DNA of 64,000 nt from Prevotella sp. (lineage in GTDB: Bacteria > Bacteroidota > Bacteroidia > Bacteroidales > Bacteroidaceae): assembly GCA_017561825.1 (NCBI GenBank), contig JAFZBK010000002.1:31934-95933 (forward strand), read 5' to 3'. Below, in pieces: positions 8,132 to 15,210 of this stretch. Under the pieces are notes generated by a model. It saw only the letters and a program-made list of their open reading frames with translations, searched no databases and was not told where the DNA came from. Within the stretch, counting starts at the first letter, position 1. Every line of letters starts with the position of its first letter. The position numbers were made by a program, and so were the translations under genes.

Positions 8132-9865
8132 ATGAATACGTCTGAACTACAGAGAATCAAACAGCGGTACAATATCGTGGGAAACAGTCCTGCGTTGAAC
8201 CGCGCACTCGATGTCGCCCTTCAGGTGGCACCGACTGATCTCAGCGTACTCATCGTCGGAGAGAGCGGTGTGGGTAAGGAGATCCTACCCCGCGTCATTC
8301 ATGACAACTCACCGCGCCGTCGCGAGAAGTATTTCGCCATCAACTGTGGCTCCATCCCTGAAGGAACGATCGACAGTGAACTGTTCGGTCATGAGAAAGG
8401 CTCCTTCACCGGTGCCATCGGCGAGAGCGAAGGTTATTTCGGCGTGGCCAACAAAGGTACTATCTTCCTCGACGAAGTTGGAGAAATGCCAATGGCCACC
8501 CAAGCCCGTCTGCTCCGTGTGTTGGAGAACGGCGAGTATATCCGTGTGGGCGGCACGCAGATACGCAAGACCGATGTCAGAGTGGTGGCAGCCACGAACG
8601 TGAATATCCAGAAGGCCATCAGCGAAGGACGGTTCCGCGAGGACCTCTACTACCGTCTGAACCAGGTACCTATCCAGATGCCGCCACTGCGTGAGAGAGG
8701 CGAAGACATCATCCTGTTGTTCCGTCTCTTTGCCCTGCAGATGGCCGAGAAATACCGTCTGCCCAAGATCACGCTCAACGAGGAGGCTCGTCAGATGATG
8801 CTGCACTACAAATGGCCGGGGAATGTCAGACAACTGAAGAACATCACCGAGCAGATGTCGGTACTGAGTCAGGAACGCGAGATCACCGCCGAAGCACTTA
8901 ACCAGTTCATTCCCCACGATACCGAGAGCACCATGCTGGCCACCATCCCCTCAAACAGCGGACGGCACAGCTATGAGAACGAACGCGAAGCACTCTATCA
9001 GGTGCTCCAGAAACTGGGAAGTGAGCTGTCTGACCTGCGTCATGACATGAATAACCTCCGTAAGCAGCTTGATGATGCACGCAACGCCAGTTTCATCCCC
9101 TCGCCTACTGCGGTACAGAAGATTCCAACGATCATCGGGTCACAGTCGCATATCGACTCCTACAACGAGTCTCCGAAAACTGAAGATGCAGTAGCTGAGG
9201 AGATCAAGGCAGAACCTGAGACGCTCAACTTGGAGAATATCGGACGACAGATGGTAGAGAAAGCCCTGGAACGTAACAAGGGCAACAGGAAGAAGGCCGC
9301 AGCAGAACTGGGCATCTCCGACCGCACCCTCTACCGTCGCATCAAGCAGTATGGTCTGGAGTGCATCATGCTCATCCTGTGTATGAGTTCGCTGATGTTC
9401 ACTTCGTGCGCCTTCAAGGGCTACTCCTTCACGGGCGCTAGTATCAACTACAACGAGACCAAGACCATCACGATAGCCGACTTCCCCATCCGCTCCAACT
9501 ATGTGTGGGGACCTATGGCCAGCATCTTCAACAACCGACTCAAGGATGAGTTCGCCAGTCACACCAAACTACAACAGGTAAAGAAGAACGGCGACCTCGT
9601 CATCGAAGGAGAGATCTCCAAATATGAACAGCGGAATAAGTCGGTCACCGCTGAAGGACACTCTGCCATGACGGAACTTACCATGACCGTCACCGTGAGG
9701 TTCACCAACAATAAGAACCACACGAAGGATTTTGAACAGCAGTTCAGTTCCAGCAAATCGTACGAGACCACCCAGAGCCTCAACAGCGTACAGGAGGAAC
9801 TCGTGACTCAACTCTCGAAAGATATCGTAGATCAAATATTCAACGCTACTGTAGCAGACTGGTAA
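8132..9865 (+). CDS. Sigma-54-interacting AAA+ regulator, in frame with a C-terminal LptE domain
   Basis: Residues 1-412 form a sigma-54 activator without a receiver domain: Walker A GESGVGKE (43-50), the sigma-54 contact loop as GSFTGA (90-95, serine in place of the usual alanine), Walker B GTIFLDEVGE, the R-finger region FREDLYYRLN, WPGNVRQLKN, then a linker with a heptad stretch, and a Fis-type helix-turn-helix (AAAELGISDRTLYRRIKQYGL). In other Bacteroidales as I know them, this regulator stops soon after RRIKQYGL and a separate lptE follows. Here no stop occurs: residues 413-577 are a complete LptE-like lipoprotein. Either the genes are truly fused, or lptE is made from the internal ATG at 9368, or a base error removed the stop. 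The start was chosen from the promoter position. Confidence 0.85.
   Translation: MNTSELQRIKQRYNIVGNSPALNRALDVALQVAPTDLSVLIVGESGVGKEILPRVIHDNSPRRREKYFAINCGSIPEGTIDSELFGHEKGSFTGAIGESEGYFGVANKGTIFLDEVGEMPMATQARLLRVLENGEYIRVGGTQIRKTDVRVVAATNVNIQKAISEGRFREDLYYRLNQVPIQMPPLRERGEDIILLFRLFALQMAEKYRLPKITLNEEARQMMLHYKWPGNVRQLKNITEQMSVLSQEREITAEALNQFIPHDTESTMLATIPSNSGRHSYENEREALYQVLQKLGSELSDLRHDMNNLRKQLDDARNASFIPSPTAVQKIPTIIGSQSHIDSYNESPKTEDAVAEEIKAEPETLNLENIGRQMVEKALERNKGNRKKAAAELGISDRTLYRRIKQYGLECIMLILCMSSLMFTSCAFKGYSFTGASINYNETKTITIADFPIRSNYVWGPMASIFNNRLKDEFASHTKLQQVKKNGDLVIEGEISKYEQRNKSVTAEGHSAMTELTMTVTVRFTNNKNHTKDFEQQFSSSKSYETTQSLNSVQEELVTQLSKDIVDQIFNATVADW
9368..9865 (+). CDS. lptE: LptE-like LPS-assembly lipoprotein, possible internal start within the fused frame
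   Basis: From the in-frame ATG at 9368 the product is 165 residues: a hydrophobic stretch MLILCMSSLMFTSC with a lipobox (FTSC, cysteine 14), then YSFTGASINYNETKTITIADF, typical of Bacteroidetes LptE. LptE supports LptD in placing lipopolysaccharide in the outer membrane. The signal lacks the usual basic residues at its start; those are supplied only by the upstream regulator (RRIKQYG). A weak GGAG at 9358-9361 lies six bases before the ATG. The stop overlaps the next gene by one base (TAATG). An independent LptE is functionally needed, since a cytoplasmic DNA-binding head on an outer membrane lipoprotein is implausible. Confidence 0.6.
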   Translation: MLILCMSSLMFTSCAFKGYSFTGASINYNETKTITIADFPIRSNYVWGPMASIFNNRLKDEFASHTKLQQVKKNGDLVIEGEISKYEQRNKSVTAEGHSAMTELTMTVTVRFTNNKNHTKDFEQQFSSSKSYETTQSLNSVQEELVTQLSKDIVDQIFNATVADW

Positions 9866-10632
9866 TGGATTTAGAACACCTCATCAAACACCCCGAGTTG
9901 CTCGACAAGGAAACGCTGTACGATCTGCGTTCCCTACTGGCCATGTATCCGTACTACCAGACGGCTCGACTGCTCATGCTCCAGAACCTGTACCTGTTGC
10001 ATGATCCCACCTTCGATGAGGAACTCAGAAGGGCTGCGATCTATATCACCGACCGCAAGACCATCTTCAACCTCGTGGAGGCTGGGCACTACAAGATCCA
10101 CTCGCGGAACAATGCCCATGCAAGCAGTGCTGACAGTCAGGCACCTGCCGAAGAGCATGAGAACCGTACGATATCCCTCATCGACCGCTTCCTCGATACC
10201 CTGCCTGTGGTTGACGAAAAAGCATCAGGCAAGAGCAAGCGCAAGCCAACCCCTGCTGATGCTGCCGTTGACTATGTGGCCTATCTCCTCGAAACGGAAG
10301 AAGAGAACCAAAATCAGGCTGAGCAACCCAGTATGCGAGGACAGGATTTGATCGATAATTTCATCAATAACGAAGGTGGAAATTTTGAGCTGAAGGAAAA
10401 ACTGGAATTCTCGCCGCAACTCGAAGAAGAAGAAATAATTGAAGAAAATTCCACCGATGAAGGCTATTTTACCGAGACTTTAGCCCGAATTTATATAAAA
10501 CAAGGCAGATATTCAAAGGCTTTGGAAATTATTAAGCGTTTAAATTTGATTTATCCAAAAAAAAATGCTTACTTTGCAGACCAAATTCGTTTCTTAGAGA
10601 AATTGATTATAAACAATAACAAAAATATGTAA
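9865..10632 (+). CDS. TPR-type hypothetical protein between lptE and secG
   Basis: The 255-residue protein has no signal peptide or membrane segment. It opens with a helical region (ETLYDLRSLLAMYPYYQTARLLMLQNLY), has an acidic, low-complexity middle part (about residues 100-200), and closes with a TPR-like pair (FTETLARIYIKQGRYSKALEIIKRLNLIYPKKNAYF). The same gene stands between lptE and secG in related Bacteroidales; its role is not known to me. The last 250 bases are clearly richer in A+T than the first part of the gene. Confidence 0.75.
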   Translation: MDLEHLIKHPELLDKETLYDLRSLLAMYPYYQTARLLMLQNLYLLHDPTFDEELRRAAIYITDRKTIFNLVEAGHYKIHSRNNAHASSADSQAPAEEHENRTISLIDRFLDTLPVVDEKASGKSKRKPTPADAAVDYVAYLLETEEENQNQAEQPSMRGQDLIDNFINNEGGNFELKEKLEFSPQLEEEEIIEENSTDEGYFTETLARIYIKQGRYSKALEIIKRLNLIYPKKNAYFADQIRFLEKLIINNNKNM

Positions 10633-10638
10633 AAGAAA

Positions 10639-11046
10639 ATGACAAGCATTTACACTTTATTCGTCGTATTGATTGTCCTGGCTGCACTGCTGATGATCGG
10701 CATTGTGCTCATCCAGGAATCGAAGGGTGGTGGCTTAGCCTCAAACTTCGCATCTTCCAATGCCATCATGGGTGTCCGCAAGACTACCGATGTCATTGAG
10801 AAGGCCACATGGACACTGGCAGCTGCCATGGTTGTACTCAGCGTCCTCTGTGCCTATGTTGCTCCTACAGCCTCTTCTTCTCAGAGCGTGCTCGAGAATG
10901 TTGCTACTGAGCAGCAGCAGACCAATCCGAACAACCTTCCGGGCTTCGGTGCCAGTCAGACAAAACAAGATGCACCTGCCACACAGGAGGCTGCACCTGC
11001 TAAGGAAGCTGCTCCCGCAGCACCTGCCGCACCTGCAAAGAAATAA
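10639..11046 (+). CDS. secG: Preprotein translocase subunit SecG
   Basis: SecG is the small subunit of the SecYEG channel in the inner membrane. The 135 residues have two membrane helices (about 3-23 and 56-76) joined by the conserved loop LIQESKGGGLASNFA. The C-terminal 55 residues are an Ala/Pro/Lys/Gln-rich tail (APAKEAAPAAPAAPAKK) common in Bacteroidetes SecG and absent from E. coli. The gene ends just before a hairpin that overlaps the tRNA-His promoter. Confidence 0.93.
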   Translation: MTSIYTLFVVLIVLAALLMIGIVLIQESKGGGLASNFASSNAIMGVRKTTDVIEKATWTLAAAMVVLSVLCAYVAPTASSSQSVLENVATEQQQTNPNNLPGFGASQTKQDAPATQEAAPAKEAAPAAPAAPAKK

Positions 11047-11060
11047 ATAGAAAAAATAGC

Positions 11061-11091
11061 GGGATTTATTTGGCCATCTCAAATAAATCCC
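11061..11091 (+). terminator. Perfect 12-bp hairpin after secG
   Basis: GGGATTTATTTG (11061-11072) pairs perfectly with CAAATAAATCCC (11080-11091) across a 7-base loop. Only short T runs follow, so termination may be partial. The hairpin contains the -33 element of the tRNA-His promoter. Confidence 0.55.
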
Positions 11092-11100
11092 GTATCTTTG
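11069..11100 (+). promoter_or_regulatory. Promoter of tRNA-His
   Basis: TTTG (11069-11072) and TATCTTTG (11093-11100) are spaced by 20 bases, a near-consensus Bacteroidetes promoter. The tRNA begins 52 bases downstream. Confidence 0.75.
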
Positions 11101-11152
11101 CACCCGCTAAACGCCAAAAGGCTCTTCGTTCATCGAAGCATAGCGGTACATG

Positions 11153-11226
11153 GTGCCCGTAGTTCAGTTGGTTAGAGCGTCAGATTGTGGTTCTGAATGT
11201 CGTGGGTTCGAGTCCCACCGGGCACC
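11153..11226 (+). tRNA. tRNA-His (anticodon GTG)
   Basis: The acceptor stem GTGCCCG pairs with CGGGCAC, the D arm has AGTTCAGTTGGTTAGAGCG, the anticodon loop reads TTGTGGT with anticodon GTG, and the T arm has GGGTTCGAGTCCC. A G directly before the first base (11152) and a C as discriminator provide the extra G-1:C73 pair typical of tRNA-His. The CCA end is not encoded, as is usual in Bacteroidetes. Confidence 0.96.
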
Positions 11227-11230
11227 CTCT

Positions 11231-11259
11231 AAAAGACATCGCATTGCGATGTCTTTTTT
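11231..11259 (+). terminator. Intrinsic terminator after tRNA-His
   Basis: GACATCGC and GCGATGTC form a stem with a three-base loop, extended by AAAA/TTTT and followed by a T run. It could also act weakly for the transposase gene coming from the other side. Confidence 0.85.
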
Positions 11260-11264
11260 ATTTG

Positions 11265-12404
11265 TCAGATAACAACTGTTGCGATCTGCTCTGCTAATCT
11301 GTTGAGTTGTAAGCACTGTTCACGGGAAATCGTGCGACGATTCATATGATACTCCCAAGGACTGATCTGCAGCAAGTCTCCTCTGGCGCATGCAGCAAAA
11401 GACTCTCCTGCAGGCTTATATAATGGTGGGAAACCATTCTCACGAAGAACAATGAGCCGATAACCACGGTTCAGGGCTTCACGCATCACTTCCTTCTCAC
11501 GAGGCGCGATGGCAGTCCCTACCAGAACACCACCATTCTCCGCCAGTGCAAGCCATTTCTGCTTCAATACTGCATATTCCTTATCACTACAGGCACGATG
11601 CACAATGACCGCAGCTTTTTCGGGATACGAAAGAAGATAGCGGTTGCCAACCATCTGGCATGACCACTCTACGATCCTGATCTGATGAACCACCGTGAAA
11701 TACCTAGGGCATTGGCGCTTCACTGCCAACCTGCGAGGATTATCATCAAGGTATCGTTTCCAATTATCCAGCTGCCCATCCCTTAATAGGATCTTATCGC
11801 AATAGCCTTTTTCATAAAGCACTGGGCGGTGGGGGGCAGGGATACCTGACGGAGATATGCCAGGGACGGGAGCAACACCTGACGGAGATGCGCCAGGAAC
11901 GGGTGCTCTGCCTGTCACCGTCCCCTGCGATTCTCCGCAGGGTCTTTGCGCTTCTCCGCAGGGAGTTAACCTCCACCAAGCCCTGGTGCACCCCGTTTTA
12001 AATCCCCTCACCGCCTGCCCCAAATGCTTGCCGGCAGGCATATCCTCTTTCACCCTTACAATGAGGTGGATATGATCAGGCATGATACAAAGTTTCCATA
12101 CTTCTACCATGGGATAAAAGGCAGAAACCTTCTTAATCTCCACATCACGGATAGCCACGCCCAACGGTGAGAGTTCTATTCTTGGGGCTTCCGTCGTTCC
12201 GTCAGGCGCAAAACCATCCCCTTTCAGCGTTCCAAGCAGAGGCTTTCGTCCTTCCACCACCAATGTCAACATGTATGTTCCTTTTGTATGATAGTTATGA
12301 AAAGGCATGCGCCGTTTCATGGAGTGTTTGGTTTCACAAACATCGATGCCCGCTCGAATGGCCTCTATACGACTCCTACTCATAGCGAAGACATCCGTTA
12401 CCAA
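11265..12404 (-). CDS. REP-associated-type HUH transposase with C-terminal Rossmann-like domain
   Basis: The N-terminal part is a Y1/HUH nuclease: FHNYHTKGTYMLTLVVEGRKPLLG, then the HUH pair H111/H113 in MPDHIHLIVRV, and the likely catalytic Y218 in NWKRYLDDNPRR. Between them lies a low-complexity insert (about 145-193) with doubled PCGEAQR/PCGESQG and PVPGASPSG/PVPGISPSG units. The C-terminal 140 residues (LVGTAIAPREKEVMREALNRG, then ISPW) resemble a DprA/SMF-like Rossmann fold, a combination I know from Bacteroidales transposases of this type. No terminal inverted repeats were found, as expected for single-copy housekeeping-like RAYT genes. Its 5' end overlaps the DUF6078 gene by 7 bases; a later start, such as the MKRR at residue 29, is possible. 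Confidence 0.8.
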   Translation of the reverse strand: MVTDVFAMSRSRIEAIRAGIDVCETKHSMKRRMPFHNYHTKGTYMLTLVVEGRKPLLGTLKGDGFAPDGTTEAPRIELSPLGVAIRDVEIKKVSAFYPMVEVWKLCIMPDHIHLIVRVKEDMPAGKHLGQAVRGFKTGCTRAWWRLTPCGEAQRPCGESQGTVTGRAPVPGASPSGVAPVPGISPSGIPAPHRPVLYEKGYCDKILLRDGQLDNWKRYLDDNPRRLAVKRQCPRYFTVVHQIRIVEWSCQMVGNRYLLSYPEKAAVIVHRACSDKEYAVLKQKWLALAENGGVLVGTAIAPREKEVMREALNRGYRLIVLRENGFPPLYKPAGESFAACARGDLLQISPWEYHMNRRTISREQCLQLNRLAEQIATVVI

Positions 12405-12838
12405 GCATAATCCTCTACATACTCATCGAACACGACTTCCCCATTCCAGCCAGCTTCACGGAACAGACAGCGCACCTCTTCTTGAAGAGCGGGAGGAATA
12501 AGACGGGAACCATTGCGGTACTCGAAGTAGTAGGTGCGACAGTGATTGTCGATAAGCTGTTGGCGAACAAATGGTTCCACACGACTTGGCATATCATTGT
12601 TAAAGATACGTGTCATACCCTTCGCCATCTTCACCTTCTCTGCGTTACGGAAATGAGGACAATCTTCCGTGGCCACACCCTTATAGCGTGGGTTAACACA
12701 TTCATAAAAACGCTTGGTGTCGGGCATCTGCTGTCCAACCTTCCAGCGCAGACAATGTTCCTTTTGAGAACATTGCTCCGCAAAACACACCGTATAGCCG
12801 TTCTCGGCTTTCTTGGCAAATAATTCTTTATCTTCCAT
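12398..12838 (-). CDS. DUF6078 family protein
   Basis: The 146-residue soluble protein has four to five cysteines near its N-terminus (CFAEQCSQKEHCLRW, later YECVNPR and CPHF), which suggests a small metal site, followed by MAKGMTRIFNNDMPSRVEPFVRQQLI and a C-terminal helix-rich part. I recognise it as the Bacteroidales family DUF6078, function unknown. The start at 12838 (MEDKELF) is preferred over an upstream hydrophobic extension. It precedes and overlaps the transposase gene, so the two are probably co-transcribed. Confidence 0.7.
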   Translation of the reverse strand: MEDKELFAKKAENGYTVCFAEQCSQKEHCLRWKVGQQMPDTKRFYECVNPRYKGVATEDCPHFRNAEKVKMAKGMTRIFNNDMPSRVEPFVRQQLIDNHCRTYYFEYRNGSRLIPPALQEEVRCLFREAGWNGEVVFDEYVEDYAW

Positions 12839-12897
12839 AGTAATATGAATAATGAAATAAATAAGTAATAAACTCAACGAAAAACAGGATGAAACTC

Positions 12898-12964
12898 CAG
12901 TCCGAACCGTTACGGACTCACAGTCCGTGACGTGCGGACTCTCAGTCCGAAGCTTGCGGACTGA
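12898..12964 (+). repeat. REP-like cluster A: three tandem palindromic units (23, 22 and 22 bases)
   Basis: Units lie at 12898-12920, 12921-12942 and 12943-12964. Each has CAGTCCG, a variable 7-8 base loop (AACCGTTA, TGACGTG, AAGCTTG) and CGGACT plus two bases. Each unit can fold alone with a stem of AGTCCG/CGGACT. The cluster lies in the 252-base gap between the DUF6078 and VanW-like genes. A second cluster with identical unit lengths and order lies at 42854-42920. Confidence 0.9.
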
Positions 12965-13094
12965 CTCTAATCTGGCGGTATCTCTTTGCAGAATGCTCCC
13001 ATAACATTAGAATTAAAAGTTCCAACATCTCACTTATGCGCTATCCCTTCAGGAAACGCATAAGATTATATCATCTGCAAAGGTAGTGATTTTT

Positions 13095-13121
13095 CCTGAA
13101 TAACACAAACTATTCAGGAAG
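13095..13121. other. Hairpin downstream of the VanW-like gene
   Basis: TCCTGAATA and TATTCAGGA form a stem across an 8-base loop, 10 bases after the VanW-like stop codon. It may end the minus-strand operon transcript, although no clear T run follows on that strand. Confidence 0.4.
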
Positions 13122-13129
13122 TTTTCACA

Positions 13130-14002
13130 TCAACCTGAGCATTCCGCTTCATCCTTTGCAGGATAAGGATGCTGATCGTCATAAATAACCACTGACGGCG
13201 GACATTCGTACATCACCTTGGCATGATTGGTACGGATGAGTTGGCGGTCAATGCACTTGCCTGTGTTACGGTCGATGGTGTCGCGGAATACCTGACCGTT
13301 ACGATAGACATCCTCGCCTTCGCGAGAGAAATACTCGTTCTCGGCATGAATATGGAAGGTATTTGTCAGAGGTTCTTCTGCCCGCAGTTCCCCGCACAAG
13401 TATTCATCATCCACCCAAAGTTTGAGCTGATAGGTGTTGGCGGTGTTGTTCTTTACCCGGTAATCGATGTAGTTGTATGAGATACTGGTGCCTGTGCCGA
13501 ACGGGATTTGTCGACCGAAATCAGGAAAGAGGTCTAACCCATCGTGATGATGATGCTCGGTGATGGTCAGCTCGCTATGCAGTACCATCCAATGAATCAG
13601 GTTTGAAAGCTGACACAGACCACCGCCAATACCCTGTGATGGCTGTCCTTTCGCAATGGTTAGTCCTTCCTTGTACCCCTTGCGTTTGGTAGTCCGCCCT
13701 ATCTGCTTCCATACTGAGAAGGTCTCGCCAGGACGAATGAGCAATCCATCGATATGGGAAACAGCCAGTGCCAGATTCGTGGCCTTGTTCTCCTGCAGTT
13801 GCATGTTGACATTGCCCAGACGGCGACGAATAAGAGAGTTATGCCTATAGACAAGAACGGGCAAAGCGGTATTTGTGCGTTCCTTGGCGAAGAGCGTCTT
13901 CCTACACATATCTTTTATATGCCGCTTCAGGATCTCCTTCTCCATCGACAAGCGATAGGTAAAGGGGGATATCTCGCAAAACATTTTACGTTTCTTTGTC
14001 AT
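13130..14002 (-). CDS. VanW family protein
   Basis: The 290 residues contain the VanW signature block: NKATNLALAVSHIDGLLIRPGETFSVWKQIGRTTKRKGYKEGLTIAKGQPSQGIGGGLCQLSNLIHWMVL. The part IRPGETFS and GGGLCQLSN is the most conserved. A C-terminal beta-rich region (SYNYIDYRVKNNTANTYQLKLWV) follows. VanW is named from vancomycin-resistance clusters, but its biochemical role is unknown and a resistance function should not be assumed here. No signal peptide is seen. It is the last gene of the pepD-DUF418-vanW-like operon, 19 bases after DUF418. Confidence 0.88.
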   Translation of the reverse strand: MTKKRKMFCEISPFTYRLSMEKEILKRHIKDMCRKTLFAKERTNTALPVLVYRHNSLIRRRLGNVNMQLQENKATNLALAVSHIDGLLIRPGETFSVWKQIGRTTKRKGYKEGLTIAKGQPSQGIGGGLCQLSNLIHWMVLHSELTITEHHHHDGLDLFPDFGRQIPFGTGTSISYNYIDYRVKNNTANTYQLKLWVDDEYLCGELRAEEPLTNTFHIHAENEYFSREGEDVYRNGQVFRDTIDRNTGKCIDRQLIRTNHAKVMYECPPSVVIYDDQHPYPAKDEAECSG

Positions 14003-14021
14003 TTCTCTATTGTAAATTTCT

Positions 14022-15206
14022 TTATATCCACGTCAGTTTCCTCCACAAACCTTCTAACGGACCGCGTTGATGGTTCCTGAACCAATAGCGGCAGAAGAGG
14101 TATTGACAAATAACCATGCCTAAACCGATCAGGACGGCATAGGTAATGCCGACAAGACGATAGCAGGCCAGGCCATAACCACTGAAGATGAAACTGCCGA
14201 TAATCGACTGGAGCAGATAGTTCGTCAAACTCATCCGACCGAAGATACACAGATGATGCAGCACCCTGCGTACGCCCTTGAAAGCGTACCATGCAGAGAC
14301 AACACCCGAAACAATCATCAGTAGGATAAAGAGGCTATATATCGGTTTGAGCCACATCTCAAGTGCGCCAAAGTCAACAAAACTCAAGGCAATAACAAGC
14401 GTTGCTGATACGCAGAGGATGACATGCCATATCTGCAGGTTCCTTCCTTCATGATAGAACAGTCTTTGGCGCCCTAACTGCATACCTATGATAAAGAGAC
14501 AGAGCAATTGCGTCAGTCGTCCACTAAAGACATTGAACCGCAGATTCAACTCAAATCCACATTGCAGGTTGTTGATGGCGTTCTCCATGAACGAACCCGT
14601 CTCGTGCAATGTTATCGTTTTATTATAGATCTCAAAGAGTGTGGAATGGTCGATGCTAGTACCCGTCATCAGACAGAACAGTTCCACGGGTTGGATGGCC
14701 AACAGTCCGATGATACACCACACAACCTTCGACGACAGATAACTGATGGGGATGAGTAATAAGCCATACACCGCATAGAGCATCAGGATATCACCATCGT
14801 AGAAGGCCACGTTGATAAGACCGAACACGAACAACAGGCACATGCGCCAGGCGAAACGCCCAGAGAAGCATTTGCCCTTCTGCTGCTGGTTGTCATTGGC
14901 TTCGCCTTCGAACGTCACGACTCGGCCATCAGAACAAGTTCTATGGCTCTTACTGTTCCGTTCTTTCATAATGAAGAAACTCAATCCGAAGAGCATGGCA
15001 AAGATGCCATACATCTTACCCGAAAACAGCCATGCCATCACATCGCCCACTGTTTGGTCGCATGCCAGCGTATGCACAATCGGCTCCTTCGTAAAGATAT
15101 CGAAGTGCTCAACAGAGTGATATAGTATAATACCTGCTACGGCGATACCTCGCAAGGCATCGGCCACATCTATTCGGGTGTTGGGTAAACGACGCGTGTG
15201 ATACAT
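14022..15206 (-). CDS. DUF418 domain membrane protein (YeiB-like acyltransferase superfamily)
   Basis: The 394 residues contain about ten hydrophobic segments. The N-terminus RIDVADALRGIAVAGIILYHSVEHFD is the R-x-D-x-LRG motif of YeiB/acyltransferase-like proteins. The C-terminal part FGRMSLTNYLLQSIIGSFIFSGYGL is the DUF418 core. A charged insert follows KERNSKSHRTCSDG. The family may transfer acyl groups in the membrane, but this has not been shown. The gene starts 4 bases after pepD ends. Confidence 0.88.
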   Translation of the reverse strand: MYHTRRLPNTRIDVADALRGIAVAGIILYHSVEHFDIFTKEPIVHTLACDQTVGDVMAWLFSGKMYGIFAMLFGLSFFIMKERNSKSHRTCSDGRVVTFEGEANDNQQQKGKCFSGRFAWRMCLLFVFGLINVAFYDGDILMLYAVYGLLLIPISYLSSKVVWCIIGLLAIQPVELFCLMTGTSIDHSTLFEIYNKTITLHETGSFMENAINNLQCGFELNLRFNVFSGRLTQLLCLFIIGMQLGRQRLFYHEGRNLQIWHVILCVSATLVIALSFVDFGALEMWLKPIYSLFILLMIVSGVVSAWYAFKGVRRVLHHLCIFGRMSLTNYLLQSIIGSFIFSGYGLACYRLVGITYAVLIGLGMVICQYLFCRYWFRNHQRGPLEGLWRKLTWI

Positions 15207-15210
15207 CTGA

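Noticed and set aside
11265-12404. Complete IS200/IS605 insertion sequence
   Set aside because: No subterminal hairpins flank the gene as in IS200, no TnpB is present, and the C-terminal extra domain fits the single-copy RAYT-like type better.
13130-14002. Vancomycin resistance cluster
   Set aside because: Only a VanW-like protein is present, without VanH, VanA or VanX; VanW homologues are widespread and do not confer resistance by themselves.
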